From contig NZ_DASTAT010000071.1 in the NCBI RefSeq assembly GCF_035712445.1, forward strand, positions 97,794 through 161,793: 64,000 nucleotides of DNA, given 5' to 3'. A model generated the notes under the pieces. That model searched no databases. It had not been told where the DNA came from and was given only the letters and a program-made list of their open reading frames with translations. Source of the DNA: Oligoflexus sp. Its GTDB lineage: Bacteria; Bdellovibrionota_B; Oligoflexia; Oligoflexales; Oligoflexaceae. The position numbers were made by a program, and so were the translations under genes. This document shows positions 17,383-25,531 of the stretch, in pieces. Position 1 is the first letter of the stretch. Every line of letters starts with the position of its first letter.

Positions 17383-18375
17383 CTACTGCCATTCCGCCCG
17401 CAGCATGGGCTCCAGGTTTCTTAAGGTTTCCTGGAGCTCGGGGTAAGGGTGGGTTTCTCCTTTGAATGCATGTCTGATTAAATTCCCGATAATTTCAATA
17501 TAGCCTTCGAGCCAGCCCATGCCGTGATGCGGTGGATTATGGGATCCTTGCGTCGATTCCTTGCGGGTCAAGACTCTGCGGTCGCGGCCTTCGCCGATGA
17601 AGATTTCGTCCGGTTGCTCGAATTTCCAGGTGGCCGCAAGTAAAGAGCCCAGAACGTTGACCTCGAAGTGATTGGTGGAACCATGGACCGCTTTGGAAAT
17701 GGAGCCGAAGGCCCGTCCGGAATTGGGATAATGAACGGTGAGCTGCACATGCGAGTCCCGATGCGGTGAATCCGCATTGATGAACGAGCGCCAGCCGGAA
17801 ATCCTTTCGGGGGCTTCGCCAAAGAGAAAGCTGACAGCGTCGACCCAGTGGGTGGCGATATCAAGGTAGACATCGTATTCACCCGAAAGGCGCGTATCAT
17901 CCTTCCAGCTGGGGGCTCCGACTTTCTTCGCCAGCGCGCGTTCGGCTGTTGAAGCTTGCCAGTAACGGCCTTCTATGGAAATGATGTCGCCAAAGTTTCC
18001 TTCCTTGATCATACGCTTGAGCTTTTGGATGCCCCAGGTCTGCCTATAGACGTGCAGCACCGCGGTCGGGCTGGTGACGCCTCTTAAAAAATCCAGCTCC
18101 TGAAGGTTCACGCAGGCTGGTTTTTCACAAAGGATCGCCGGGTATCGCACGCGATCAGCTTCCAGTATGGAGGCTGCATGCAGACCGTGGGGGTTGGCAA
18201 TGCAGAGAAGAGGCTGCTCGTATTTGTCCCTTTCGCTGACCAGCAGTGCCGAGCGTTCAAGCCAAACGGGCATTTCAAGATCCAGCTCGGGATACATGAC
18301 TTTCAGACACGCGAGGCTTTTGGCAATGGCCTGGCCCGCACGACCTGTTCCCAGGATTAAAGGAGTGATTGGCAT
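17383..18375 (-). CDS. Gfo/Idh/MocA-family oxidoreductase
   Basis: 330 residues from the ATG at 18375, chosen because GGGGGA lies six bases upstream; ATG 18387 adds four residues. The N-terminal Rossmann motif is GTGRAGQAIA, followed by CIANPHGLHA and the family's EKP motif (ILCEKPACVN), where the Lys is the usual catalytic residue. The C-terminal half has the GFO/IDH beta-sheet fold with DIATHWVDAVSFLFG. The reaction is NAD(P)-dependent oxidation or reduction of a sugar-like substrate that is not evident here. No sugar operon surrounds it. Confidence 0.85.
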   Translation of the reverse strand: MPITPLILGTGRAGQAIAKSLACLKVMYPELDLEMPVWLERSALLVSERDKYEQPLLCIANPHGLHAASILEADRVRYPAILCEKPACVNLQELDFLRGVTSPTAVLHVYRQTWGIQKLKRMIKEGNFGDIISIEGRYWQASTAERALAKKVGAPSWKDDTRLSGEYDVYLDIATHWVDAVSFLFGEAPERISGWRSFINADSPHRDSHVQLTVHYPNSGRAFGSISKAVHGSTNHFEVNVLGSLLAATWKFEQPDEIFIGEGRDRRVLTRKESTQGSHNPPHHGMGWLEGYIEIIGNLIRHAFKGETHPYPELQETLRNLEPMLRAEWQ

Positions 18376-18462
18376 AAATTCCCCCATGTGTGAAACGGAG
18401 TTGTCAGGCTGTTGTTTCTACACCACAATTGCCCGGCGGGAAACTTTAGGAAAGGATGCTCC

Positions 18463-19476
18463 ATGAATACCCTTATGAAAATGTGGCTTTCACTTTTTAT
18501 CGCCCTTATGGTGACGGGCTGTTCACATACTGGGAATTCAGCGGCAGAGAAGGCCTATGATGCAGAACTGAGTGGTTTTGATTACCCGCGGCCTGTGCAG
18601 TTTTTTGAGGTGGAGAGTCAGCGGCAGAAGCTGCGGATGGCCTATATGCTGGCGGAACCTGGGAAGCCGAATGGGAAGACTGTTGTGCTTTTGCATGGGA
18701 AGAACTTTGCCGGATTTTATTGGGAGCCGACGATTGCGGCTTTGGTGAATCAAGGTTTTCGGGTGGTTGTGCCGGATCAGATTGGGTTTGGGAAGTCTTC
18801 GAAGCCGGAGGCTTATCAGTATAGTTTTTCGCAGCTCGCGGCTTTAACGGAGCAGCTTTTAACTCATCTGAAAATCGACAAAGTTTCCGTCGTCGGTCAT
18901 TCGATGGGCGGGATGCTGGCGACCCGTTTTACGCTTCAATACCCGTCGCGGGTTGAAAAACTTGCCCTTGTGAATCCCATCGGTCTTGAAGATTGGAAAA
19001 CTGTTGTGCCCTATGCAACCATCGATGAAACCTATGCAGCCGAATTAAAATCCACGGAAGAAAGCATCCGCGAGTATCAAAAAACCGCATACTTTGCCGG
19101 TCAATGGAAACCCGAGTACGAGAGTCTGATCGAAGTGCTCGCCGGCTGGACTCGGCATCCCGATTATCCCAAGGTCGCCTACGTCTCCGCCCTCACTTCC
19201 GATATGATCTTCACGCAACCCGTGCTCTATGAATTCGGCAACATCCAAACCCCTACCCTTCTCATCATCGGACAACGCGACCGAACAGCCATCGGCAAAG
19301 CCCGCGCGCCGGCTTCCATTCGGGAGTCGCTTGGCAACTATCCGGAGCTGGGACGGAAGGCGGCTCGGGCGATACCAAAGGCGAGTTTGGTGGAAATCAG
19401 AGAAGCGGGGCATATGCCGCAGGTGGAGCAGTTTCAAGTTTATTTCGATGCATTGAGTCATTTTCTAGGGAGTTGA
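18463..19476 (+). CDS. Alpha/beta-hydrolase lipoprotein
   Basis: 337 residues from the ATG at 18463 (AAAGGA upstream). The signal peptide ends in a lipobox (LMVTGC) with Cys20. The fold is clear: oxyanion motif LLHGKN at about 77-82, nucleophile elbow GHSMGG with Ser147, an acidic residue in GQRDRTA, and the catalytic His in EAGHMPQ near the end. It would be anchored to a membrane facing the periplasm. It resembles the epoxide-hydrolase/haloperoxidase-like branch, substrate unknown. It is isolated, with a divergent oxidoreductase upstream. Confidence 0.88.
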   Translation: MNTLMKMWLSLFIALMVTGCSHTGNSAAEKAYDAELSGFDYPRPVQFFEVESQRQKLRMAYMLAEPGKPNGKTVVLLHGKNFAGFYWEPTIAALVNQGFRVVVPDQIGFGKSSKPEAYQYSFSQLAALTEQLLTHLKIDKVSVVGHSMGGMLATRFTLQYPSRVEKLALVNPIGLEDWKTVVPYATIDETYAAELKSTEESIREYQKTAYFAGQWKPEYESLIEVLAGWTRHPDYPKVAYVSALTSDMIFTQPVLYEFGNIQTPTLLIIGQRDRTAIGKARAPASIRESLGNYPELGRKAARAIPKASLVEIREAGHMPQVEQFQVYFDALSHFLGS

Positions 19477-19515
19477 TCAAGGACTGTCCTCCGAAGCAGT
19501 CGGAGGACTATTCAC

Positions 19516-20700
19516 TCAGGGCATAGTGGTAAGCTTTGAAGGATTGCACATTGGGAAAGTGTTGCCATACTTCTGCTCTATTTCCGATTCGCCAGAAACA
19601 GGGAACCACTCGCCAGTGGTCAGAAATCTAACAGAATCGCCGTTAAGGGCATCAACCCATTCATAAGGTGGACCGGAGGGAATATTCTTGTCCCTGACCT
19701 TCGCAAGCTGAGGGTCACCATCATCTGGAATAAGGTCTTTATTCGGATTGATTAAGGAATGGGGAACGCCTTTGGGATAAGTGCAGACACGGGCATTATT
19801 TGCATTACTGAAGGCCCTGAAAATAGCTTGATTGTCAGCAGTCGGATCCATTTCTGTCACGACGAACTGTATAGGAATCCGAACCTGCTTAATCGCTGCA
19901 GCGGCTTCCTCTCCGTAATGAACCATGGCCTGAGTTGCTCCTACATTGACTGAACAGTAACCCGCGCGTCCGTTTATACGTGCCCGATTCATGCGACAGG
20001 CTTCACCCCAATCGGTTGTCACACCGGGGTTGAAGAATCCAACGACATCGGCAAGAACTTTGTTTACGCTTGGATTTTGATAGTAGGGAGCATAGAGAAG
20101 AACACGGCTCCAGACATTTCCGTTCGCCGTCTGACCCATCACAGCGGCACCAGTTGCCAATCCTCCACCACCAGATAGACCGGCAAGAGCTTTGATGCCA
20201 GTACTTGCCGCTGCTATGGCATTCATTTGTTCAACGAATTTTATATATCGCGGATGCTGCTTGGAACCGTTCGCATAAATTTCCCCGGTGGTTTTGGAGG
20301 GCAGGTCTTCCAAGTGATCCTTCTTCCCCGACTCTACCCGACCTTGCCCTGGCATCAACGGCAGGAAAACGTCGAAGCCTTCAGCAGACAGAATGTCCGC
20401 GATATCAAAATACTGCTGAGGGCACGCGGTGAAGCCATGAAAGAACATAACCATGCCTTTGCGCGGCATACTCTCATTATGTGGATAGAACCGTGGCATG
20501 CAATCCGGTCTAATGGCCTTACCACTCGAATTTTTTCTATCAGTCTCATCCTTGATATGATCAAGCCACAGTTTCTTCACGGTCGCGTTTTCCATACGCT
20601 GGATGGCGGTATCCTGGTCCTCCACCGCACTCATTTTGGATTGAGTTGTCTTACAACTCCAGAAGCCGAGACAAATAGCTAACAGCCACAGATTCTTCAT
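19516..20700 (-). CDS. Alpha/beta-hydrolase lipoprotein, second type
   Basis: 394 residues with a lipoprotein signal peptide (Cys16, FWSC). It has HGF at residues 88-90 as the oxyanion motif and GLSGGGG with Ser176 as the nucleophile elbow; TEMDP provides the likely Asp and VPHSLINP the likely His. The family resembles the serine-aminopeptidase/monoacylglycerol-lipase type hydrolases, with extra C-terminal Cys-containing segments. It is unrelated in sequence to the hydrolase at 18463, although the two converge. Base composition appears lower in GC than the surrounding core genes, so this and the next module may have been acquired. Confidence 0.8.
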   Translation of the reverse strand: MKNLWLLAICLGFWSCKTTQSKMSAVEDQDTAIQRMENATVKKLWLDHIKDETDRKNSSGKAIRPDCMPRFYPHNESMPRKGMVMFFHGFTACPQQYFDIADILSAEGFDVFLPLMPGQGRVESGKKDHLEDLPSKTTGEIYANGSKQHPRYIKFVEQMNAIAAASTGIKALAGLSGGGGLATGAAVMGQTANGNVWSRVLLYAPYYQNPSVNKVLADVVGFFNPGVTTDWGEACRMNRARINGRAGYCSVNVGATQAMVHYGEEAAAAIKQVRIPIQFVVTEMDPTADNQAIFRAFSNANNARVCTYPKGVPHSLINPNKDLIPDDGDPQLAKVRDKNIPSGPPYEWVDALNGDSVRFLTTGEWFPVSGESEIEQKYGNTFPMCNPSKLTTMP

Positions 20701-20863
20701 GCACAGAATCCTCTCTCAAGTATCGAAAACAATTGGTTGGGATGGATCTATCGTAAGGGGGCGGGCAAAGCCGGTCAACTTATTCTTAACGGGATTCCGC
20801 AGGCCCAGAAATCAAGCCGATTAGACGTAAAAATCATTTCTAATTTTCTTATTATAAACAAAG

Positions 20864-20894
20864 TGTTATATATATTTCGTTGAAATTTTCAACG
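20864..20894 (+). promoter_or_regulatory. Extended -10 promoter with overlapping perfect palindrome
   Basis: TGT-TATATA at 20864-20872 forms an extended -10. Immediately after it, 20878-20894 is a perfect 8+1+8 palindrome, CGTTGAAA-T-TTTCAACG, which would cover the transcription start. It ends 28 bases before the ATG at 20923. The geometry fits a repressor site for self-regulation of the module, probably by the HTH protein at 21332. Confidence 0.6.
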
Positions 20895-20922
20895 CGGTCT
20901 CCGATAATTCCAGGGGCATTAG

Positions 20923-21345
20923 ATGTGGAAGGACGTTTGGAATGACTTGAGAGCGTCGAGGCCTATGATATCCCTCGATGGATCACATGTCAGAGATGAT
21001 CGGGATGGAAGGTATCAACGAGCTCTCAACTCTGTTGGTTGGATTTTGGCTTTAGGCGAGCCTATCGGCTTTCGATATTTTCGGCGACACGGGGATTTTG
21101 ATGTTTGCTATTTGGTAGCGTGGCTGATGGAAGAATATCAAGACGCTGGGCAGTACATGGTTTTTCGTGCGTATTATTCAAAGCAGAACTACAGTTTCAG
21201 CGAGAGCGGTTACAGAAGGTTTCTAGCGGCAGAAATCGCATGCTTTTACGATGGACAGAATCCTAATCCTGGCAGGATTCTTCGGGATCGAGAAAGCGCA
21301 ATGGCCTGCATGCACCAGAAGGATGGATACCATGAATGCACATGA
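20923..21345 (+). CDS. Unknown protein, first gene of an HTH-linked module
   Basis: 140 residues, no signal peptide and no recognised domain. It contains several aromatic-rich segments (GFRYFRRHGDFDVCYLVAW and MVFRAYYSKQNYSF) and many charged residues. AGGGG lies upstream of the ATG at 20923. Its 3' end overlaps the next gene by 14 bases. The order, unknown protein then HTH protein behind a palindromic operator, resembles higBA-type toxin-antitoxin pairs, but similarity to a known toxin is not visible. Confidence 0.6.
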   Translation: MWKDVWNDLRASRPMISLDGSHVRDDRDGRYQRALNSVGWILALGEPIGFRYFRRHGDFDVCYLVAWLMEEYQDAGQYMVFRAYYSKQNYSFSESGYRRFLAAEIACFYDGQNPNPGRILRDRESAMACMHQKDGYHECT

Positions 21346-21778
21346 TGAAAAATTCTTAAAAGAGTACAAGATGAAGATCGGATCAAAGACTTATATCTTT
21401 CAAAATGTTGCGCTGGAAAGAAGTCCCATTGGAAAATGGGTCATCACCTACGGAAAAGTCCACGATATGATGAAGGCAGTAGCCGCAACAATTCTAGCGG
21501 ACAAAGAGCAGGCTTTAACCTTTGACGAGCTGGAACATTTAGCTCAGACGGCTGAGATCAGCATGGCAAAGATCGCAGAACTGATCAAAGTTGATCGTTC
21601 CACCATCACAAAATGGAAAAAAGGTGATGGCATGGTTCCTTATACGGAAAGCTATTGTCTGAAGGATAAGCTCCCACGAATCATTTTCGATTTTGAAGAT
21701 ACGATAGAGACAGCGCAGAATCGAACAAGCTACTGGCTGGAAAAAGGCAAGTTGCCGTTTCCGAAGGATGTGGCGTGA
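21332..21778 (+). CDS. HTH-domain regulator or antitoxin-like protein
   Basis: 148 residues from the ATG at 21332 (AAGGA eight bases upstream); an ATG at 21323 overlaps that ribosome binding site. A helix-turn-helix lies in the middle, EISMAKIAELIKVDRSTIT followed by KWKKGDG, of the Cro/C1 type. The flanks do not match a named family. It overlaps the preceding gene by 14 bases, so the two are co-translated, and it is the natural candidate to bind the palindrome at 20878-20894. Confidence 0.65.
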   Translation: MNAHDEKFLKEYKMKIGSKTYIFQNVALERSPIGKWVITYGKVHDMMKAVAATILADKEQALTFDELEHLAQTAEISMAKIAELIKVDRSTITKWKKGDGMVPYTESYCLKDKLPRIIFDFEDTIETAQNRTSYWLEKGKLPFPKDVA

Positions 21779-21783
21779 GATAA

Positions 21784-21801
21784 GCGGGGCGCAAGCCCCG
21801 C
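21784..21801. terminator. Hairpin between convergent genes
   Basis: GCGGGGC (21784-21790), loop GCAA, GCCCCGC (21795-21801): a seven-pair GC stem with a GNRA-type tetraloop. It lies between the HTH gene and the FAH-family gene, whose stops face each other. There is no U-tract, so termination is inferred. Confidence 0.45.
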
Positions 21802-21838
21802 GAGATGCGGCACGCAGCGAGCATACCACACTTTCGAT

Positions 21839-22816
21839 TTACATAGGTGTGACGGTCTGCTCAATCCGACCGAAGATACTCTTCCCACCATTATCAAACA
21901 TCTCGATTTCCACACGGTCTCCATATTGGAGGAAAGGTGTGGTCATCGTTCCGTTATCAATCTTCTCAATCATCCGCTTTTCAGCCAGGCACGACGAGCC
22001 GCGGCTGCGGTCTTCGTTCGAGACGGTTCCGCTGCCAAGGATGGTGCCAGCGGTATAGGACCGGGTTTTCGCGATGTGGGCGATCAGATCGTGGAAGGAG
22101 AAATGCATCTCAGGGCCAGCGTTGGGGTCACCGAAGAGGTTTCCGTTGAGCCAGGTTTTAAGAGGCAGGTGGACCCGGCCCTCTTTCCAGAACGAACCCA
22201 GTTCATCCGGGGTCACAGCGAAGGGAGCAAAGGCAGAAGCCGGCTTCGACTGGAAGAACCCGAAACCTTTTTCCAGTTCCGCAGGAATCAAATTCCGCAA
22301 AGAAACATCATTCACAATCATCACAAGGCGAATATACTTCTCCGCCTCCGCCTTCTTCGTCCCCTGCGGCACATCACCCAAAACCACGGCAACTTCCGAC
22401 TCAAAATCACAGCCCCACGCGGTATCCGCGAGCGGAATATTATCCTTGGGCCCCAGGAAAATCCCGGACCCACCCTGATAAATCAAAGGATCCGTGCGCA
22501 AAGTCTCAGGAGGATTCGCCCCGCGCGCCTTCCGTACCAAAACCACGTGATTGATATAAGCCGAGCCATCAATCCATTCATAAGCCCGCGGCAACGGCGA
22601 ACGCCAGGTCTGATCGCTGGTCTTCGAACCGAGCTGGGCATCCTTCTCCAGCATATCCGCAATATTCTTCAGATGCGGCAGCGCCTCGTCCCAATGATCC
22701 AGCGCTTCCTGCAAAGAGTTCACTTCAGGCCCGGCCGGCAGACAGCGCTGCAGATCCCGGCTGACGACCATCAGTTCTCCATCTCGTGTTCCGTTATCGC
22801 GTGTGCCGAATTTCAT
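21839..22816 (-). CDS. Fumarylacetoacetate hydrolase-family protein
   Basis: 325 residues. The FAH-fold metal site is visible as DFESE with Asp137, Glu139 and Glu141, followed by VNDVSLRN, FGFFQSKPASAFAPF and the terminal GSGTVSNEDRSRG. The family hydrolyses C-C bonds of acyl-pyruvates or acts as hydratase/decarboxylase in aromatic and amino-acid breakdown. GGGGGA precedes the ATG by four bases. No other tyrosine or aromatic catabolic genes are nearby, so the substrate is open. Confidence 0.88.
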   Translation of the reverse strand: MKFGTRDNGTRDGELMVVSRDLQRCLPAGPEVNSLQEALDHWDEALPHLKNIADMLEKDAQLGSKTSDQTWRSPLPRAYEWIDGSAYINHVVLVRKARGANPPETLRTDPLIYQGGSGIFLGPKDNIPLADTAWGCDFESEVAVVLGDVPQGTKKAEAEKYIRLVMIVNDVSLRNLIPAELEKGFGFFQSKPASAFAPFAVTPDELGSFWKEGRVHLPLKTWLNGNLFGDPNAGPEMHFSFHDLIAHIAKTRSYTAGTILGSGTVSNEDRSRGSSCLAEKRMIEKIDNGTMTTPFLQYGDRVEIEMFDNGGKSIFGRIEQTVTPM

Positions 22817-22831
22817 GATTCCCCCGTGGAT

Positions 22832-23593
22832 TTAATCCTTCAAACCAACAGCATTCTTCAGCGATTGAATTTCCTGCGACGTGAGCTGGCGGTACTCACC
22901 CGGTTTCAGACTCTCGGGCAAATGCAGATCGCCATAACTGTAACGCAAAAGTTTAACGACCTTGTTATCCAAATGCTCGAAAAGACGCCGTACCAGTCGG
23001 TTGCGCCCCTCACGGACCGTGATCATATACCAGGCGCCACGGCTTTGTCCCATGTCCACCGTTTGAATAAACTGCAGATCCACACCCTGCGTCGCGCCAT
23101 CATCAAGCGTGACGCCACGGCGAAGCTTGCCTTCCTCTTCATCGGTAAGGCGCTTCTGCACCAACACCTGGTAGGTGCGCGGAACTTTAAAGCTGGGATG
23201 GGTCAAGCGATGGACGAGTTCACCATCATTGGAAAGAAGCAGCAGCCCCTCCGTGCGATAATCAAGGCGGCCGACAGGGTAAAGAAGAAACTTCACCTGA
23301 CGCAGGGAAGGCAGATCGTAGATGGTCGCTTTCCCTTCTTCACGCGCACGGCTGGTCAGGCACAGATCGGGTTTGTTCAGCATCCAGTAAACAAGAGGCG
23401 GACGCTCGGAAACCAGACGACCATCGACAGTCACCTGGTCCTGATCGGGATCAATCCTCGTCCCGAGTTCTTTCACGATCTTGCCGTTGATCGAGATTCT
23501 CCCCTCCGTCAGCATCCTCTCCGCCTCGCGGCGCGAGGCCAGTCCCAGCTGGGAAAGCCACTTCTGTATCCGGATCAACTTGTCCTGGCTCAT
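22832..23593 (-). CDS. rluB: 23S rRNA pseudouridine synthase (RluB/RsuA family)
   Basis: 253 residues from the ATG at 23593. An S4 RNA-binding domain occupies about residues 1-60 (RIQKWLSQLGLASRREAERM), followed by the catalytic motif GRLDYRTEGLLLLSNDGE with the active Asp, and REGRNRLVRRLFEHL near the end. This is the RluB/RluE/RsuA family, which modifies 23S or 16S rRNA; RluB is the best fit given its place after scpA-scpB, a widespread arrangement. An in-frame ATG at 23611 is possible. The 5' end lies inside the scpB reading frame (143-base overlap). Confidence 0.92.
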   Translation of the reverse strand: MSQDKLIRIQKWLSQLGLASRREAERMLTEGRISINGKIVKELGTRIDPDQDQVTVDGRLVSERPPLVYWMLNKPDLCLTSRAREEGKATIYDLPSLRQVKFLLYPVGRLDYRTEGLLLLSNDGELVHRLTHPSFKVPRTYQVLVQKRLTDEEEGKLRRGVTLDDGATQGVDLQFIQTVDMGQSRGAWYMITVREGRNRLVRRLFEHLDNKVVKLLRYSYGDLHLPESLKPGEYRQLTSQEIQSLKNAVGLKD

Positions 23594-24548
23594 CGTCGTC
23601 AAAACCTTTCGCATCAAAGCGGGCGCCGACGCGCGGCTGCTCCTCTGGTGCAGTCGGTTCGTCGCCTTGCATTTCAAGCTGCTCTCTTACCTGAAAATTG
23701 ACTTTGATGTCAGCAAAATCGCCCTCGTCGGCGCTTTCAACCAGTCCCTCTGACACGGTCGGAGCGTCCGACTCAGGATCATCCATGAATTCATCGACAT
23801 CGACCTCCTCACCCAGATCGAGGCGGTTCTCCGCTTCGGCCATGGTTTCGGGTGCGGGCTGGAACGCGGAAAGCGGCGGCAGATCATCGAGGCTATTGAT
23901 GCGGAAAACCCGCAGAAATTCAGGGCTGGTGCCAAACATCATCGGCCGGCCTGAATCCTCTTTGCGGCCCACGCAGCTGATCAGCTCGCGATCGAGAAGG
24001 TTTTTGATGATACTGCCCGCATCGACGCCGCGGATCGCTTCGATATCCGCGCGCGTCACGGGTTGCCGATAGGCAATGATGGAAAGAGTTTCCAAAGCCG
24101 CACGCGACAAAGGTCTTTGCCTTTGCGAAAACATGCGCTCCATCAAAGGCGCGGCGGCAGGAACGGTGCGGAATTGAAAGCCGACGCCCTTGTCATGTTC
24201 CAGACGAAAACCGCCGTTGCGTTCGCGATAAAGGCGCAAAAGGTTTTGAATCACGCGCTCGATTTCCGCCGTGTCTCCCGGATTGCCGTCTTCATCCGCA
24301 AGGATTTCTGAGATATCCGTGACCGAAAGCGGTTTCGGAGCTGCAAAGAGTATGGCTTCGACCTGACCTTCCAGGGTCAGAGCCTCGTCCCAACGCATGA
24401 GCCCATCCTTCGATTCCCCGCCGGGATTGGCGTCCAGGATCAGCTCAGGCGCATCGGATGCCGCGGCGCTTTCCTGGTCGTCCGCATTATCCTCGGGGAA
24501 GTCCTCGTCTTCAAAAAGACTCTCGGGCTTCGGATCATCCATGCTCAT
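23451..24548 (-). CDS. scpB: Segregation and condensation protein B
   Basis: 365 residues, well above the usual ~200. The winged-helix core lies at about residues 55-235: LEGQVEAILFAAPKPLS, then LSRAALETLSIIAYRQPVTR and IEAIRGVDAGSIIKNLLDR, which are family hallmarks. A 50-residue acidic N-terminal extension and an acidic, apparently disordered C-terminal tail of about 120 residues are unusual. The start overlaps scpA's stop as ATGA. With ScpA and an SMC protein it forms the chromosome condensation complex. Confidence 0.93.
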   Translation of the reverse strand: MSMDDPKPESLFEDEDFPEDNADDQESAAASDAPELILDANPGGESKDGLMRWDEALTLEGQVEAILFAAPKPLSVTDISEILADEDGNPGDTAEIERVIQNLLRLYRERNGGFRLEHDKGVGFQFRTVPAAAPLMERMFSQRQRPLSRAALETLSIIAYRQPVTRADIEAIRGVDAGSIIKNLLDRELISCVGRKEDSGRPMMFGTSPEFLRVFRINSLDDLPPLSAFQPAPETMAEAENRLDLGEEVDVDEFMDDPESDAPTVSEGLVESADEGDFADIKVNFQVREQLEMQGDEPTAPEEQPRVGARFDAKGFDDDEPGQVDPDTEVAFPAGTGLAPRGGEDADGGENLDQRQDRERTRDED

Positions 24549-25363
24549 ACTCCATCCATTTCAGGCGGTTCTGCCAAACGAGGGCGGTCCACGCCTTTCA
24601 CCTGCAAAGGCAGCTGATTGGCGTCGAGATCGCTGCGATAAAGCCAGAGAGGTCCGTTCAACTCCTCCTGGTAGATCTTCACCGTCTGGGCCTTGGCCAG
24701 CTCCAGCGTGGCCAGGATATAAACGACCAGTTCATAGCGCGACTGGAAGGTTTTGTAAAAGCCCTGGAACAGCGCAAAATTTACGTTACTGATGATGCGA
24801 CCCAGCTCGATGATTTTCTCCTCGACCGTCACCTGGTGCATCTTCGCTTCGTGACGCGCGGCTGGCTTGCGTTCGGCCAGATCGCGCAGCATCTGTTCAT
24901 ACAGCACGATGAGCGAGGTCGGATCCCCAACCAAAGGCGCTTCAATGCTTTCATAAAGCGGTGTCAGTCGTTGCCATTCCATCGACGAACGGATCTGCAC
25001 GCCGAACTGCGGTTTGACCGACAGATATTCGGCAACTTTTTTAAAGGTTTCGTACTGAAGGAGGCGCTCCTGCAGGTTGTAGCGCGGGTCGTCCTCGTTC
25101 AGAAGGCCGGCTTCATCCTGACTTTCCTGGCCGGGCAGCAGCATCTTCGTTTTGATTTCGATCAGGGTCGCGGCCATTTCGATAAATTCGCCGGCATCAG
25201 CCAAGTCATCGTAGCGCAGGATCCGCAGATACGCGAGGTACTGCTGGGTGAGCTTGAAGATATCAATGTTGAAAATGTCGATTTCGTTCACCCGGATCAG
25301 GTGCAAAAGAAGATCGAGAGGCCCCTCGAATTGCTCAAGTTTTAGGTAATACTGCGTCGTCAT
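24545..25363 (-). CDS. scpA: Segregation and condensation protein A
   Basis: 272 residues from the ATG at 25363 (MTTQYYLKLEQFEGPLDLLL), the conserved kleisin N-terminus that contacts SMC. EFIEMAATLIEIKTKMLLP and the C-terminal winged helix (YELVVYILATLELAKAQ) are typical. It is the kleisin subunit of SMC-ScpAB and is coupled to scpB by a four-base overlap. AGGG lies upstream of the ATG. Confidence 0.95.
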   Translation of the reverse strand: MTTQYYLKLEQFEGPLDLLLHLIRVNEIDIFNIDIFKLTQQYLAYLRILRYDDLADAGEFIEMAATLIEIKTKMLLPGQESQDEAGLLNEDDPRYNLQERLLQYETFKKVAEYLSVKPQFGVQIRSSMEWQRLTPLYESIEAPLVGDPTSLIVLYEQMLRDLAERKPAARHEAKMHQVTVEEKIIELGRIISNVNFALFQGFYKTFQSRYELVVYILATLELAKAQTVKIYQEELNGPLWLYRSDLDANQLPLQVKGVDRPRLAEPPEMDGV

Positions 25364-25531
25364 GCCCTGAGTCCCTGGCGCTTTCGTTGAGCCGGTTCTA
25401 AACAATCTGGAGATTCTAGCGAAAAGCTGGGACTTTGGATAGCACGTGGTGGGGACCCATCCTGGGCCCCATTTGGGCGTTTACAGCGGACGCCTGGACT
25501 GGCATAAGCTGCAGATCCGGGAGGATGACGC

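Noticed and set aside
21926-23701. 591-residue plus-strand open frame
   Set aside because: Antisense to the FAH-family gene and rluB, crossing the gap between them; no recognisable domain.
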